Positions 37,796 to 47,296 of a stretch of DNA of 64,000 nt are shown piece by piece; the stretch's first letter is position 1; each line of letters starts with the position of its first letter. Position numbers and translations under genes: made by a program. The stretch is from Clostridiales bacterium. GTDB lineage: Bacteria > Bacillota > Clostridia > Saccharofermentanales > Saccharofermentanaceae. The notes under the pieces were generated by a model. That model saw nothing but the letters and a program-made list of their open reading frames with translations. It did not search any database and was not told where the DNA came from. Location: NCBI GenBank assembly GCA_017964005.1, contig JAGCSR010000049.1, positions 157,368-221,367 on the forward strand, written 5' to 3'.

Positions 37796-38715
37796 TGGAG
37801 GATAATACGTTAAGCGAAGGCATAATCACAAAAGGTGTCGGCGGTACTTATACCGTCAGACGCGATGACGAGGAGAGGATCCTTTGTCAGATAAGAGGCG
37901 GCATCCGCAAGTCGGGTGTCGTTCCTGCTGTCGGAGACAGGGTCAAAGTTTCTGAATCCGGAGATCCCGATATTCCTTATGTTATCGATGATATCCTACC
38001 CAGGTCCAATTATCTTATCAGACCTGCCGTTGCAAATATCGACTGTCTGATATTAACGTTTGCCGTGCAGGATCCGGTACCGGATCTTACGCTGACTGAT
38101 AAGCTGATCATTATCTGTTCGAGTCTCGGGATCAGGGTCGCATTGTTATTTACCAAATGCGATCTGGACCCTGAAAAAGCAAAGGAACTTACGGATATCT
38201 ACAGGAAAGCGGGATTCGATGTCTTCGTGTCTTCCAAAGATGCGCTGTTCGGTCCGGATGATCTTGTCAGGATATCGCCTTCCGGGATCGCCGCTTTCGC
38301 AGGACCTTCCGGAGTTGGCAAGAGTACGATATGCAATAATATACTCGAAAATGATATAATGCAGACCGGGTCTGTCAGTGACAGGCTCAAGAGGGGAAAG
38401 CATACGACCCGTCATGTCGAGCTTTTCGATACCAAGACGGGATTCATAACAGATACACCGGGATTTACTTCTCTGTCCCTGTTCGATATCGGGACTGATT
38501 ACAGGGAAGTAGTATCAGGGTATCCCGAGATCTTGAAGTCCGCTCAAAGATGCCGCTTCGACGACTGCAGGCACATATCCGAGACCGGATGCGCTGTGCT
38601 GGAGGATCTTGCGGAAGGGATAATAGACCGGGGCCGTTATGAGAGATATAAAGATGAATACGAATATCTGTATGAGAACAGAAACAACTACAAGAGGAGA
38701 ATAAGACCTGTATGA
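37792..38715 (+). CDS. rsgA: Ribosome small subunit GTPase RsgA
   Basis: RsgA is a circularly permuted GTPase that checks 30S maturation. The 307-residue protein has an OB fold, TKCD (G4) before FAGPSGVGKSTICN (G1), and DTPGF (G3), which is the permuted order, and a C-terminal zinc site CRFDDCRHISETGC. Start 37792 or 37795 (tandem ATG) overlapping the kinase stop. Between prkC and rpe as in Bacillus. Confidence 0.95.
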   Translation: MMEDNTLSEGIITKGVGGTYTVRRDDEERILCQIRGGIRKSGVVPAVGDRVKVSESGDPDIPYVIDDILPRSNYLIRPAVANIDCLILTFAVQDPVPDLTLTDKLIIICSSLGIRVALLFTKCDLDPEKAKELTDIYRKAGFDVFVSSKDALFGPDDLVRISPSGIAAFAGPSGVGKSTICNNILENDIMQTGSVSDRLKRGKHTTRHVELFDTKTGFITDTPGFTSLSLFDIGTDYREVVSGYPEILKSAQRCRFDDCRHISETGCAVLEDLAEGIIDRGRYERYKDEYEYLYENRNNYKRRIRPV

Positions 38716-39371
38716 GAAAATGCTATATCGCGCCGTCCATATTATCCGCAGACTTCGGATATCTCATGGATGAGGTCAAAGCCGTAGAAGGCGAAGCAGA
38801 ATACCTTCATGTCGACGTTATGGACGGGCATTATGTGGATAACCTGTCTTTCGGTATCCCGATCGTAGAATCACTTAGAAAACACACTGACATGATCTTG
38901 GATGTGCATCTGATGATCACTAACCCCGCAAAGTACATCAAGCGTTTTGCAGAAGCGGGAGCTGACATCATCACATTCCATCTGGAGTGTACCGATGACC
39001 CGGAAGGCTTATCACAACAGATCAGGGACATGGGGCTTAAGTCCGGTATCGCAGTTCATCCCGACACCCCGATCGAGAAGATCCTTCCCTTTGTTGACAA
39101 GACTGACAAGATCCTTCTCATGACCGTTCGTCCGGGGTTCGGCGGCCAGGGTTATATGGAGATCTCTGATGACAGGATCAAAGCAGTAAGGAAAGCAATT
39201 GACGACAAGTGTTGCAACACTCTGATCTCCTGTGACGGAGGCATCAATCACGATACTGCCGCAAGGGTCTACGGTTCAGGCTGTGACATCCTTGTAGCAG
39301 GAGATGCAGTCTTCAGGAACGATGACCATGCCGCCGCGATAAGGGACCTTCTGGCCAGTGCGGTTAAGTAA
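38712..39371 (+). CDS. rpe: Ribulose-phosphate 3-epimerase
   Basis: Interconverts ribulose 5-phosphate and xylulose 5-phosphate in the pentose phosphate pathway. The 219-residue TIM barrel has IAPSILSADF, HVDVMDGHYV, LDVHLMI, MTVRPGFGGQ and SCDGGIN, containing the metal ligands and the catalytic Asp residues. It is the last gene of the def operon, overlapping rsgA by 4 nt. Confidence 0.96.
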   Translation: MRKCYIAPSILSADFGYLMDEVKAVEGEAEYLHVDVMDGHYVDNLSFGIPIVESLRKHTDMILDVHLMITNPAKYIKRFAEAGADIITFHLECTDDPEGLSQQIRDMGLKSGIAVHPDTPIEKILPFVDKTDKILLMTVRPGFGGQGYMEISDDRIKAVRKAIDDKCCNTLISCDGGINHDTAARVYGSGCDILVAGDAVFRNDDHAAAIRDLLASAVK

Positions 39372-39391
39372 ATCGGAAAAAACGGAAAAAC

Positions 39392-39446
39392 TTTCTGCTG
39401 ATTTCGTAGATTTTGCAGGTTTTTTCCGAACTTCGTAGTTGTTTGA
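39392..39446. repeat. 10-bp-phased TTTYGYAG-like repeats downstream of rpe
   Basis: TTTCTGCTG (39392), ATTTCGTAG (39401), ATTTTGCAG (39410), a degenerate unit at 39419, ACTTCGTAG (39430) and GTTTGAGAC (about 39440) follow at 9-11 bp. A 20-nt segment (39400-39419) matches 1444-1463 at 16 positions, all differences being transitions. Confidence 0.4.
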
Positions 39447-39495
39447 GACAGGCATAGCATAGTATCATCATAGTGAACATGAATGAACGCATTCG

Positions 39496-39521
39496 ACGCA
39501 CTGCGCCGGGTGCGTTTTTTT
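39496..39521 (+). terminator. Rho-independent terminator between rpe and the DUF5688 gene
   Basis: ACGCAC (39496-39501) pairs with GTGCGT (39510-39515), followed by a run of T. AACGCA at 39486 could also pair with TGCGTT, so an alternative fold exists. It probably ends the def operon; an attenuator role for the next gene is possible because it lies only 35 nt before that start. Confidence 0.75.
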
Positions 39522-39555
39522 GTGCCTCAAAATCTACACATAAAGGAGAACGACA

Positions 39556-40488
39556 ATGAACTACGAACAATTCAAACAGAAGGTCCTTGATGAGTTTATC
39601 GGAAATCTTGATCCTGAGTTTTCCGGCTATGTCCTCAGGGTGAATGAGATCAGGAAGAACAATGAGAAACTGACGGGTGTCAGCGTTGCTCCGGAAGACC
39701 CTTCCGACATATTTGCTGCTCCGACATTTTATATCGAGTCGATGTATAAGGAATATCAGAATTGCGGTAATTTTTCTTTGGTTATATCAAATACCGCAAG
39801 GATCATATCAAATGCATTGAAAGGCGCTAAGCCTCAGGTTCCGGCGTTTACTGCAAGATCATTATTGGATAATGTTGTATTGCAGCTGATCAGCGTGAGA
39901 GGTAACGAAGAATATATCCGCAATCTTCCTCACAGGTATTTCCTGGATATGGCTGTGATATACAGGCGGATCGTATCCGTTGACGATCACGGTGTCATGA
40001 GCTTTGTGATCGATAACTATCTTGCCGAACACGCGGATCTTACTGAAGATATGCTCTTTGATAAGGCCTACTCCAATACCAGAGTCTTGTTTACACCTCA
40101 GTGCCGGGATATGAGGAGCATATTAAGTGATATGACACCGGAATATCCCGAGGCAAACAGAAGGCACGAAGATGATCCGACGATCATGGTCATAACCAAT
40201 GATCACAAATACCTGGCTGCAACTGCGATGCTGTATCCGGATGTTTTCGAGAGTATTGCCAAACAGCTGGATTCAGATCTGGTGATACTTCCTTCCTCAG
40301 TACATGACCTTATCGTTCTTGCTGATGAAGATGAGTTTGACTCGGACATGCTCTTAAGGATGGTAGATGATGTTAATTGTCATAATGTTTCGAGGACCGA
40401 GATACTGTCATTCAATGTTTACGGTTATAAGAAGGGGGATATGGAGGTCACATACTATACAGATCTTGTCGAGAAAGAAGCGGTGTGA
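39556..40488 (+). CDS. DUF5688-family protein
   Basis: The 310-residue soluble protein resembles DUF5688 proteins frequent in Lachnospiraceae: NYEQFKQKVLDEF, KNNEKLTGVSV, PTFYIESMYKEYQN, and in the C-terminal half ITNDHKYLAATAMLYPDV with ILPSSVHDLIVL. The function is unknown and no catalytic motif is obvious. AAAGGAG precedes the start. The adhesin gene starts 14 nt downstream, so the two may be coexpressed. Confidence 0.7.
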   Translation: MNYEQFKQKVLDEFIGNLDPEFSGYVLRVNEIRKNNEKLTGVSVAPEDPSDIFAAPTFYIESMYKEYQNCGNFSLVISNTARIISNALKGAKPQVPAFTARSLLDNVVLQLISVRGNEEYIRNLPHRYFLDMAVIYRRIVSVDDHGVMSFVIDNYLAEHADLTEDMLFDKAYSNTRVLFTPQCRDMRSILSDMTPEYPEANRRHEDDPTIMVITNDHKYLAATAMLYPDVFESIAKQLDSDLVILPSSVHDLIVLADEDEFDSDMLLRMVDDVNCHNVSRTEILSFNVYGYKKGDMEVTYYTDLVEKEAV

Positions 40489-40502
40489 GGGAGGTGATAC
40501 AA

Positions 40503-43500
40503 ATGAGAACCAAAATCAGCATAAAGAAGATCATAAGTTTTCTGCTTTCTTTGATCACTGCGGGATTGTTTATCCTGCAGGGTTATTGCTGCCCTGATCA
40601 ACCTGTATTTGCAGCCGGAGATAAACTTAAGCTGTTTGGTGTCGATCCCGATATGACACCAAAGGAGTTCAAGGATAATATAGCAAAGCATGCCAAAGCA
40701 ATGTCGGGATATAAATACGGATTGACAGGGACAAGATACGATTCTTCCGAGACTACACTGGACTGTATCAGTTTCGTGGAATTAGTCTATAAACTTGCAG
40801 CCGGCACAGCCAAAGGCAAGAACGCATCTTCGACCGTTGTATCAGGCGACAGCTGGCGTACTGACGTCAAATATTATAAGGATCCGCAAAGCACATCACC
40901 GATAGACATTTCCTCATGGACTGTCAGCGCGAAGGATATCTATGGTCTTAGTAAACCCTACACACATAATCTGAGGACTTTCAGGTCAAATGTCCTCGAT
41001 AACCAGTCGTCAGGCGTATCTCATACATCGTTTACGAATATAACTGATATGAAATACTTTTCGAACAGAGTGATAGACGGCACTGCTTCTTCTAACAAAG
41101 ATGAAGCTGATTCGGCCTGGAAATCTCTTCTGAAGAATATCAAGTTCAATGACGGTGCTGTCGGGGCTTCCAACGGTGACTTGATCATCTTCTATGAGAA
41201 TGACAAGACTTCATATTCTGACATCGCGCTTCATGTGGGGATCTACTATGCTGTCGACGGAGTTCCCGGTGTGTACCACTGTTCAGACAGCAAGGGGGTT
41301 ACATATATCAAAGACGGTAATAAAGTAAGTTATAAAGTTACCAAGGATTCTTCCACCGGTCATTACGGAGTAAGATGGGAAGCTCTGTCAGACGGCATCT
41401 CCAAGGACGCTGCGCTTACACATATTGCGGTATATAAGACAACCGAAGAACAGCATCCCGTAAACTGTTCTTTTTTCATCAATAAGACATTTAAGACAAA
41501 TCAGTTCCTGGGTGCAGAATTTACCGTATATGAATCCGATAAGACAACAGTTCGCGGTAAGCTTACCGATAACGACGGTAACGGAGTCTATTCGAACTAT
41601 ATGGATATATCGGGAGATACATGTCTTGAACTCGGTATAGTGGATTCTACGGTAACATCTGTAAGCGGTACATTCTCTATAGGTGAGACGAAAGCCCCCA
41701 CGGATGTCGTGACTGACGGAGGTGCATTCAGGGCTAAGGAAGAATATTCCGATAAGAGCTTATATAAAGTCGAAGTCAGTTATAAGGCTTCAGACTCAGA
41801 TCCTGCCACGGGCACATTTACTTATAAAATATCAGGAGGCCTGTTGGGATCTTCGGTATCCAAGACCATATCGGGTTACAAAGCTGTCGATTCATATAAA
41901 GACAACGACAATAAGATAAGGATCGCAAATAACAGTGACGATTATACGAAGTTTGGCGAAGCGAACTGGCTCAAACTTACAAAGGAGACCAATGACGGAT
42001 CAGTCTATGATACTAAGGTCACAAAACTCACGTTGCGCAAAGCGGATAATACGGCGCTTGCCCATTACATGTATTCCGGATCCGGCTGGGGATGGTATCT
42101 TAATGACGGAGCGACTTTCTACGGAAGTTACTATCCTCTGAAAGCGGATACTGACTACAAGATAACCGAGACTTATACCGTGCCTGTTTTTTATTGTTAC
42201 GACGGTAAGACGATCTCATACAATGTCACCAATAATGAATGGCAGGATAAGACATACTCTTTCTCAACCAAAGGGAAAGATATCGGAAGCATAATATCGA
42301 TTACATGTACGAATAATGTTGATTCTTCATCATTCAGATTATCGAAAAATGTAAACTACGGAACCCGCGAAGGTTTTGTCTTCACTCTGTTGACAACAGA
42401 CAGATCCAAGACATTGGCTAAGGGGATCTCTGATTCGAAGGGAATCGTCAAGTGGAAATACTACGGCAACAGCGCATCCGAGTTGTTAGAGAGCGATAAG
42501 ATCATACTGCCTCAGGGCACATACAGACTTGAAGAGACTGTTCCTGCCGGTGTTGTAACATCATATGGCGGTATCATGTCCTACGATGTTCCGCAGGGAT
42601 TTGTTCTTGACCAGTCCGGCAAATATGCTTACAGGAACATAACCGTTAACGGGCAGGGACTGGAGTTTTCAGCTGAGAATCATCTTCCTTTCGGAAGTAT
42701 CTCCGGAACAAAGAGCGTTCCTGCAGGCAATGCTTTTGACAGAACCAAAGCAACTTTCACTTTGTACTATGACAAGAATGCAAACGGCAGATATGATGCA
42801 GGAGAGAGCACGGTATCAACGGGTACGGTTGCAGGTGACGGGAATGTTTCCTGGAGGGAAGATGTTACGCATCTTGCATATGGATACTATGTAGTAAGAG
42901 AGCAGTGGATCCCTTCAGAATATACTTGTCCTGACGGCACAAAAGGACATTATCCCGCGCACAACGAATCAGGATGGACTAAGATTTCCGATACCTGTTA
43001 TGAGAAAGGATTTGAGATCTCGGGTAATGCTAAGTCCTTTACATTCAATGCAACAAATGCTGAGGACTCGGGGATCATCAAACTGACCAAGACGTTCCTT
43101 ACCGATGGAGATAACGGAATCTCCGAATTTGATCTCTTGTTTAATGGCAAGGTTATCGCACACGGCACTGCAAAGCCCTCGGGAAAGTCCGGATATTCAA
43201 CGGCAGTGATATGGGAATTCAACAATCAGAAGTCAGAAGAGATAAGGGTTCCTGCAGGAGAATATGAGATCAGGGAATATATTCCGCAAGTGTTTTATAA
43301 GGATACGAAGATCCCCTATTCATATGCAACCCCGGAAGGCTGGACAAGATCTTCAGACGGCAGTAATTTCTCGAGAAAGATCTCAGTTACCCGGGATGCA
43401 TCCTGCAAAGTCGCTGCTGCCAACACAATGCAGAAAGGAGAACTTATGATCAATAAGAAAGATGAATCTGAAGGAAAGGATAATGAATTTACATTCAGAT

Positions 43501-46500
43501 TGTATTGGAGGGGCAACGGAAAGGAACCCGTCAATATCGGTAAGTTCGAAGATGAATTCCTTCTGGATACCGTAAAAGTAATTACAAAAGCTGACAAGGA
43601 CGGTAAAGGCACAGTTACACTGAAAGATATTCCCACCGGGTTCTATGAGATACAAGAAGAAGTTCCGGAAGGATATGTTCTTGCCTGGGATGATGTGGAG
43701 AAGAACGGTATAGTCCATATTGCTGAAGGGTCTTCCGGATCGACAGGAAGTGTAACCGGAACAAACAAGATAAACATCAAGGTAACCGCGGTCAAGAAGG
43801 ATGAATGGACGGCAAAGGTTATTACGGATCCGGATAAGTATTCCAAAGAGCATCACTTGAAATACACGCTGTATCAGGATCTGAATTCCAACGGAAAACT
43901 GGATGACAATGAAGCAGCGACAGGAAAAGAAGTCGAAGACAGTGATAATGACGGAAGCATTGTTTTCGATAATACAGGCAAAGGGGATTATCTCCTGAAG
44001 GAAACCGGTACGGTCGACGGTTATTATCTGTCGGATAAAGTCTTGAGCTTTACTGTCAGAAAGTCAGAGGATGTCGTCCTTTATCCTGAAGATAAGCCGT
44101 ACTCCGTGCCCCTGAGTATCGTAAAGCAAGATCACGATGATAATTCATTCCTTTCCGGAGCCGAGTTCGAATTGTATATCGATTCGAATGGTAATCTCGA
44201 ACTGGATGAAGAAGATAAGATCGCCAAAGTCCTGGTCGGCGGTAAGCTGGAAGACGCAAAGATCATTGAAGTCTCTGAAGGTATCTATGAATGTTCCGGG
44301 CTCCTGCATTTTAACGACGGTTCGGAAGAGTTCCGCGAAAACTACATTCTCGTAGAAAAGAATGCCCCCGAAGGATACTTTTTTGTCGATGAAAACGGAT
44401 ACTCCGGAAATAATACGGTGGTGGTCTTCAGCGTAGAAGCCAAAGACACTTGTGGCAAAGAGTTCGAGATGACAGCTGAGAAGATAACGGTAGCTAATAA
44501 AACCGGGTCCGTTAAGGTGTATAAGTGTGATGAAGAAGACCGGGTCTTAAGGGGAGCTGTCTTCAGCATATTCTCTGACGAGGAATGCAAGGATAAGATT
44601 ACGGACTTTACCGATCTGGACGGTTCCTATATTTATAAGGGACTGAATACCGGAAGATACTATCTGTTGGAAACTGCTGCCCCTGAAGGATATGAAGCAG
44701 ATCCTCATGTATATCCTTTTGATATCACATATGATATGCCCGACGTTATCGTTGAAAACAAACTTGCCATCAAATATGAACTTGACGGCAGATTCGTAAA
44801 CACAACTCTCAGGACTACTGCCCGTGACTCAAAGTTTTCAGGTGAGTATGAATTGATGCTCGGCAAAGATAAGGATACGGTGATTACGGATCGCGTGTAT
44901 TACGACGGTCTGGTAACGGGACGTGAATATATACTTGAAGGCACGGTCACATATGCCGGGGATACCTATTCTCCGGATCTTGATGTGATTGAGGCTGGCA
45001 CGCCCTGCTTATCAAAAGACGGGAAGCCTTATACTGCCAGGATAGAATTTACTGCAGGTAAAGACGGAACTTTTGTCCTGTCTGAAGACCGGATGACTTC
45101 CGAAGGGTATATCGATATCAACATCCCGTGTGATTCAGAGTATCTGACATACAATTGTACTCCGGTAGTTATATGTGAGAAACTCTATCGCAAAGATACA
45201 GGTGAACTCGTCGGATACCACAATGACATTGATTCGATACGTCAGACCTTGATCCCGGTAGACATCTATACTGAACTGACTGCGTCAGACGGGGAAAGCC
45301 ATGTTGTTCCCGTAAATCATAAAGTGGATCTGATTGATAAAGTCTATTGCAAAAATCTCTCTTGCGGAAAGAAATACAAACTTACGGGTATGCTCGTAGA
45401 TACGGATACAGGTGAACCCTATCTTGACGGACAGGGTAATAAGATAACGTCTGATGTTGAGTTTGTTATGTCACCCGATATCGCAAAAGATATCAGGACT
45501 TATGAATATACGGATGAGAAGGGGAATCTTATCAAAGAGACGATTGCAAATGCTACAATTGATGTTCCCTTTGTTATGGATACTACGGGTATTGAAGGCA
45601 AAAGGATCACCGCGTTCGAATATCTTTTTGTAGAAGATGCAGGAAAATATGTGAGTCTTGCAAAACATGAAGATGTTAATGATACCGAGCAGACAGTAAC
45701 TTGCGACAAGAAGATCCCCAAGATCAAGACGCATCTTAAGGATAAAGCATCAGATACCAAGACCGTATCTTACGGGACCGATGTCGAGCTTATCGATACG
45801 GTAAGCTACGAGGGCCTGTATCCCGGCGTTGAATATGTTTTGGAGGGGACGATTGTCGATAAAACTTTCAGTGATATTACGGGAATAGATGATTATCTTT
45901 TCGATTCACGTGTTGAATTCGTTCCCGAATCTGAATCCGGAACAATAGATGTTTCATTTGTTGTGGATTCTACACAACTTGCAGGTCACGATCTTGTTGC
46001 TTTCGAGAGACTCTACCGTAATGAGACAGTCGTGACATCCCATGAGGACAAAAACGATGAAGGACAGACAGTTACGGTGCCGTCATGCAAGACGTCTGCA
46101 GCAACAAGTACCGGTAAGAAGGTTATAACCACCGCGCGCAAGACAGTGGTCGTTGATTCGATAGAATATACGGGACTTACTCCGGGTCAGAAATATTGTG
46201 TTGTTGCAACTCTTTATAAGGATACCGGTGAAAGATTAATGAATCCTGACGGATCCGGATTTGAAGCTGTTTCTTATTTTACGCCGACTGAACCGAACGG
46301 CAAGACAGATGTGAATATCGAGTATTCGTTCAAGGGACTCCCCGTCGGTACGGTAGTCGTCGTTTTCGAAGAGATATACCTTAGCGATTATACAGGAAGT
46401 AAAGATGATGTTCTTGTTACCTGTCATAAGGATCTTAATAGCAGGGAACAAAGTCTCGGGATCGAGCTGCCTGCCACAGGAGAAGAACTTCCGGCCGCAA

Positions 46501-46595
46501 CTAAGTTCGCGGCATTGACATTCATGCTTATTGCCGTATCGATCTGGTTGGATCTTGATGAGAGGAGGCGTAAAGGCAGATGCGCATCGGAATGA
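40503..46595 (+). CDS. Giant LPATG-anchored adhesin with NlpC/P60-like head, SpaA-type and VaFE domains
   Basis: This 2030-residue surface protein has a signal peptide (to about residue 38) and an NlpC/P60-like domain (about 50-310) with LDCISFVELVY (C88), GDLIIFY and IALHVGIYY (H244). Repeated SpaA/Cna-B-like beta domains follow (about 310-1415), with motifs such as VYESDKT, EFELYIDSNGN and GRYYLLETAAPEGYE. Four VaFE-type domains (about 1418-1985) end in HxDxxDxxQT-like signatures, where Gln can form an ester bond with an early Thr. LPATGEE, a hydrophobic helix and a basic tail complete a sortase signal. The ATG at 40503 has GGGAGGTGAT upstream. The sortase gene overlaps its end. Confidence 0.88.
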   Translation: MRTKISIKKIISFLLSLITAGLFILQGYCCPDQPVFAAGDKLKLFGVDPDMTPKEFKDNIAKHAKAMSGYKYGLTGTRYDSSETTLDCISFVELVYKLAAGTAKGKNASSTVVSGDSWRTDVKYYKDPQSTSPIDISSWTVSAKDIYGLSKPYTHNLRTFRSNVLDNQSSGVSHTSFTNITDMKYFSNRVIDGTASSNKDEADSAWKSLLKNIKFNDGAVGASNGDLIIFYENDKTSYSDIALHVGIYYAVDGVPGVYHCSDSKGVTYIKDGNKVSYKVTKDSSTGHYGVRWEALSDGISKDAALTHIAVYKTTEEQHPVNCSFFINKTFKTNQFLGAEFTVYESDKTTVRGKLTDNDGNGVYSNYMDISGDTCLELGIVDSTVTSVSGTFSIGETKAPTDVVTDGGAFRAKEEYSDKSLYKVEVSYKASDSDPATGTFTYKISGGLLGSSVSKTISGYKAVDSYKDNDNKIRIANNSDDYTKFGEANWLKLTKETNDGSVYDTKVTKLTLRKADNTALAHYMYSGSGWGWYLNDGATFYGSYYPLKADTDYKITETYTVPVFYCYDGKTISYNVTNNEWQDKTYSFSTKGKDIGSIISITCTNNVDSSSFRLSKNVNYGTREGFVFTLLTTDRSKTLAKGISDSKGIVKWKYYGNSASELLESDKIILPQGTYRLEETVPAGVVTSYGGIMSYDVPQGFVLDQSGKYAYRNITVNGQGLEFSAENHLPFGSISGTKSVPAGNAFDRTKATFTLYYDKNANGRYDAGESTVSTGTVAGDGNVSWREDVTHLAYGYYVVREQWIPSEYTCPDGTKGHYPAHNESGWTKISDTCYEKGFEISGNAKSFTFNATNAEDSGIIKLTKTFLTDGDNGISEFDLLFNGKVIAHGTAKPSGKSGYSTAVIWEFNNQKSEEIRVPAGEYEIREYIPQVFYKDTKIPYSYATPEGWTRSSDGSNFSRKISVTRDASCKVAAANTMQKGELMINKKDESEGKDNEFTFRLYWRGNGKEPVNIGKFEDEFLLDTVKVITKADKDGKGTVTLKDIPTGFYEIQEEVPEGYVLAWDDVEKNGIVHIAEGSSGSTGSVTGTNKINIKVTAVKKDEWTAKVITDPDKYSKEHHLKYTLYQDLNSNGKLDDNEAATGKEVEDSDNDGSIVFDNTGKGDYLLKETGTVDGYYLSDKVLSFTVRKSEDVVLYPEDKPYSVPLSIVKQDHDDNSFLSGAEFELYIDSNGNLELDEEDKIAKVLVGGKLEDAKIIEVSEGIYECSGLLHFNDGSEEFRENYILVEKNAPEGYFFVDENGYSGNNTVVVFSVEAKDTCGKEFEMTAEKITVANKTGSVKVYKCDEEDRVLRGAVFSIFSDEECKDKITDFTDLDGSYIYKGLNTGRYYLLETAAPEGYEADPHVYPFDITYDMPDVIVENKLAIKYELDGRFVNTTLRTTARDSKFSGEYELMLGKDKDTVITDRVYYDGLVTGREYILEGTVTYAGDTYSPDLDVIEAGTPCLSKDGKPYTARIEFTAGKDGTFVLSEDRMTSEGYIDINIPCDSEYLTYNCTPVVICEKLYRKDTGELVGYHNDIDSIRQTLIPVDIYTELTASDGESHVVPVNHKVDLIDKVYCKNLSCGKKYKLTGMLVDTDTGEPYLDGQGNKITSDVEFVMSPDIAKDIRTYEYTDEKGNLIKETIANATIDVPFVMDTTGIEGKRITAFEYLFVEDAGKYVSLAKHEDVNDTEQTVTCDKKIPKIKTHLKDKASDTKTVSYGTDVELIDTVSYEGLYPGVEYVLEGTIVDKTFSDITGIDDYLFDSRVEFVPESESGTIDVSFVVDSTQLAGHDLVAFERLYRNETVVTSHEDKNDEGQTVTVPSCKTSAATSTGKKVITTARKTVVVDSIEYTGLTPGQKYCVVATLYKDTGERLMNPDGSGFEAVSYFTPTEPNGKTDVNIEYSFKGLPVGTVVVVFEEIYLSDYTGSKDDVLVTCHKDLNSREQSLGIELPATGEELPAATKFAALTFMLIAVSIWLDLDERRRKGRCASE

Positions 46596-47296
46596 GCATA
46601 CATCATCCCGTAGTGACCGGGATCAAGATCGTAATATTATTGGCCATGCTGGCAGTGATCTTGTATCAACCTGTGATCAGCCTCATAAGACAGCGTTATA
46701 TCGACGGATACATAGAACAATTTGAATATAGTCTTGCTTGCGGCGGGAATTCTTCTTCAGACAATTTCATTGTTCCGGATTCGCCTGTTTTTGCGATAGA
46801 GGGAGAGTATGGGCAGAGCGGAGAAGGAGAGTATTATGAAGATCCATCATCGGTCGGATCCGGATACGATGACAAGAGAAAAGGCTTGAAGCTGCTGGGC
46901 GTGCTGAAGATCCCGTCTATAGATACGGAAGTTCCGGTGTGGGAAGGCGTATCTGTCAAGGCGTTGAGATTCGGTGTGGGCAGATATCCTCTGTCATCTG
47001 ATCTCGGTTCTGACAGCGGCAACTGTTTTATCATGGGACACCGGAACCGTCATCTGTCCACGATCTTTTGCAGACTTCAGTATGTTAATGTCGGAGATCA
47101 GGTGGAGGTTACGACCCGCGACGGCGGGACTGTCGAATATAAAGTCGCAAAGACAGCGGCAGTTCCACCGGATAAAGTCGAAGAATACATAACCGGATCC
47201 GGGGACGGGCAGCCGAAACTTACTCTTTGCACATGCTTAACAGAGCGTGGAAGAGGCTGGAGGTTTATTGCCGTATGCACAAAGTCAGAGTTCTGA
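46580..47296 (+). CDS. Sortase transpeptidase for the adjacent adhesin
   Basis: Sortases cut LPxTG signals and link the protein to the wall or to another pilin. The 238-residue protein has an N-terminal membrane helix (about 11-30), KIPSIDTEVPVWEG, the catalytic His in MGHRN, the catalytic Cys in TLCTC, and the catalytic Arg in RGWRFIAV. The TLxTC form is normal. It overlaps the adhesin gene by 16 nt, a dedicated pair. Its 3' end overlaps the convergent aminotransferase gene by 12 bp. The class (D- or E-like) is not certain. Confidence 0.9.
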   Translation: MRIGMSIHHPVVTGIKIVILLAMLAVILYQPVISLIRQRYIDGYIEQFEYSLACGGNSSSDNFIVPDSPVFAIEGEYGQSGEGEYYEDPSSVGSGYDDKRKGLKLLGVLKIPSIDTEVPVWEGVSVKALRFGVGRYPLSSDLGSDSGNCFIMGHRNRHLSTIFCRLQYVNVGDQVEVTTRDGGTVEYKVAKTAAVPPDKVEEYITGSGDGQPKLTLCTCLTERGRGWRFIAVCTKSEF

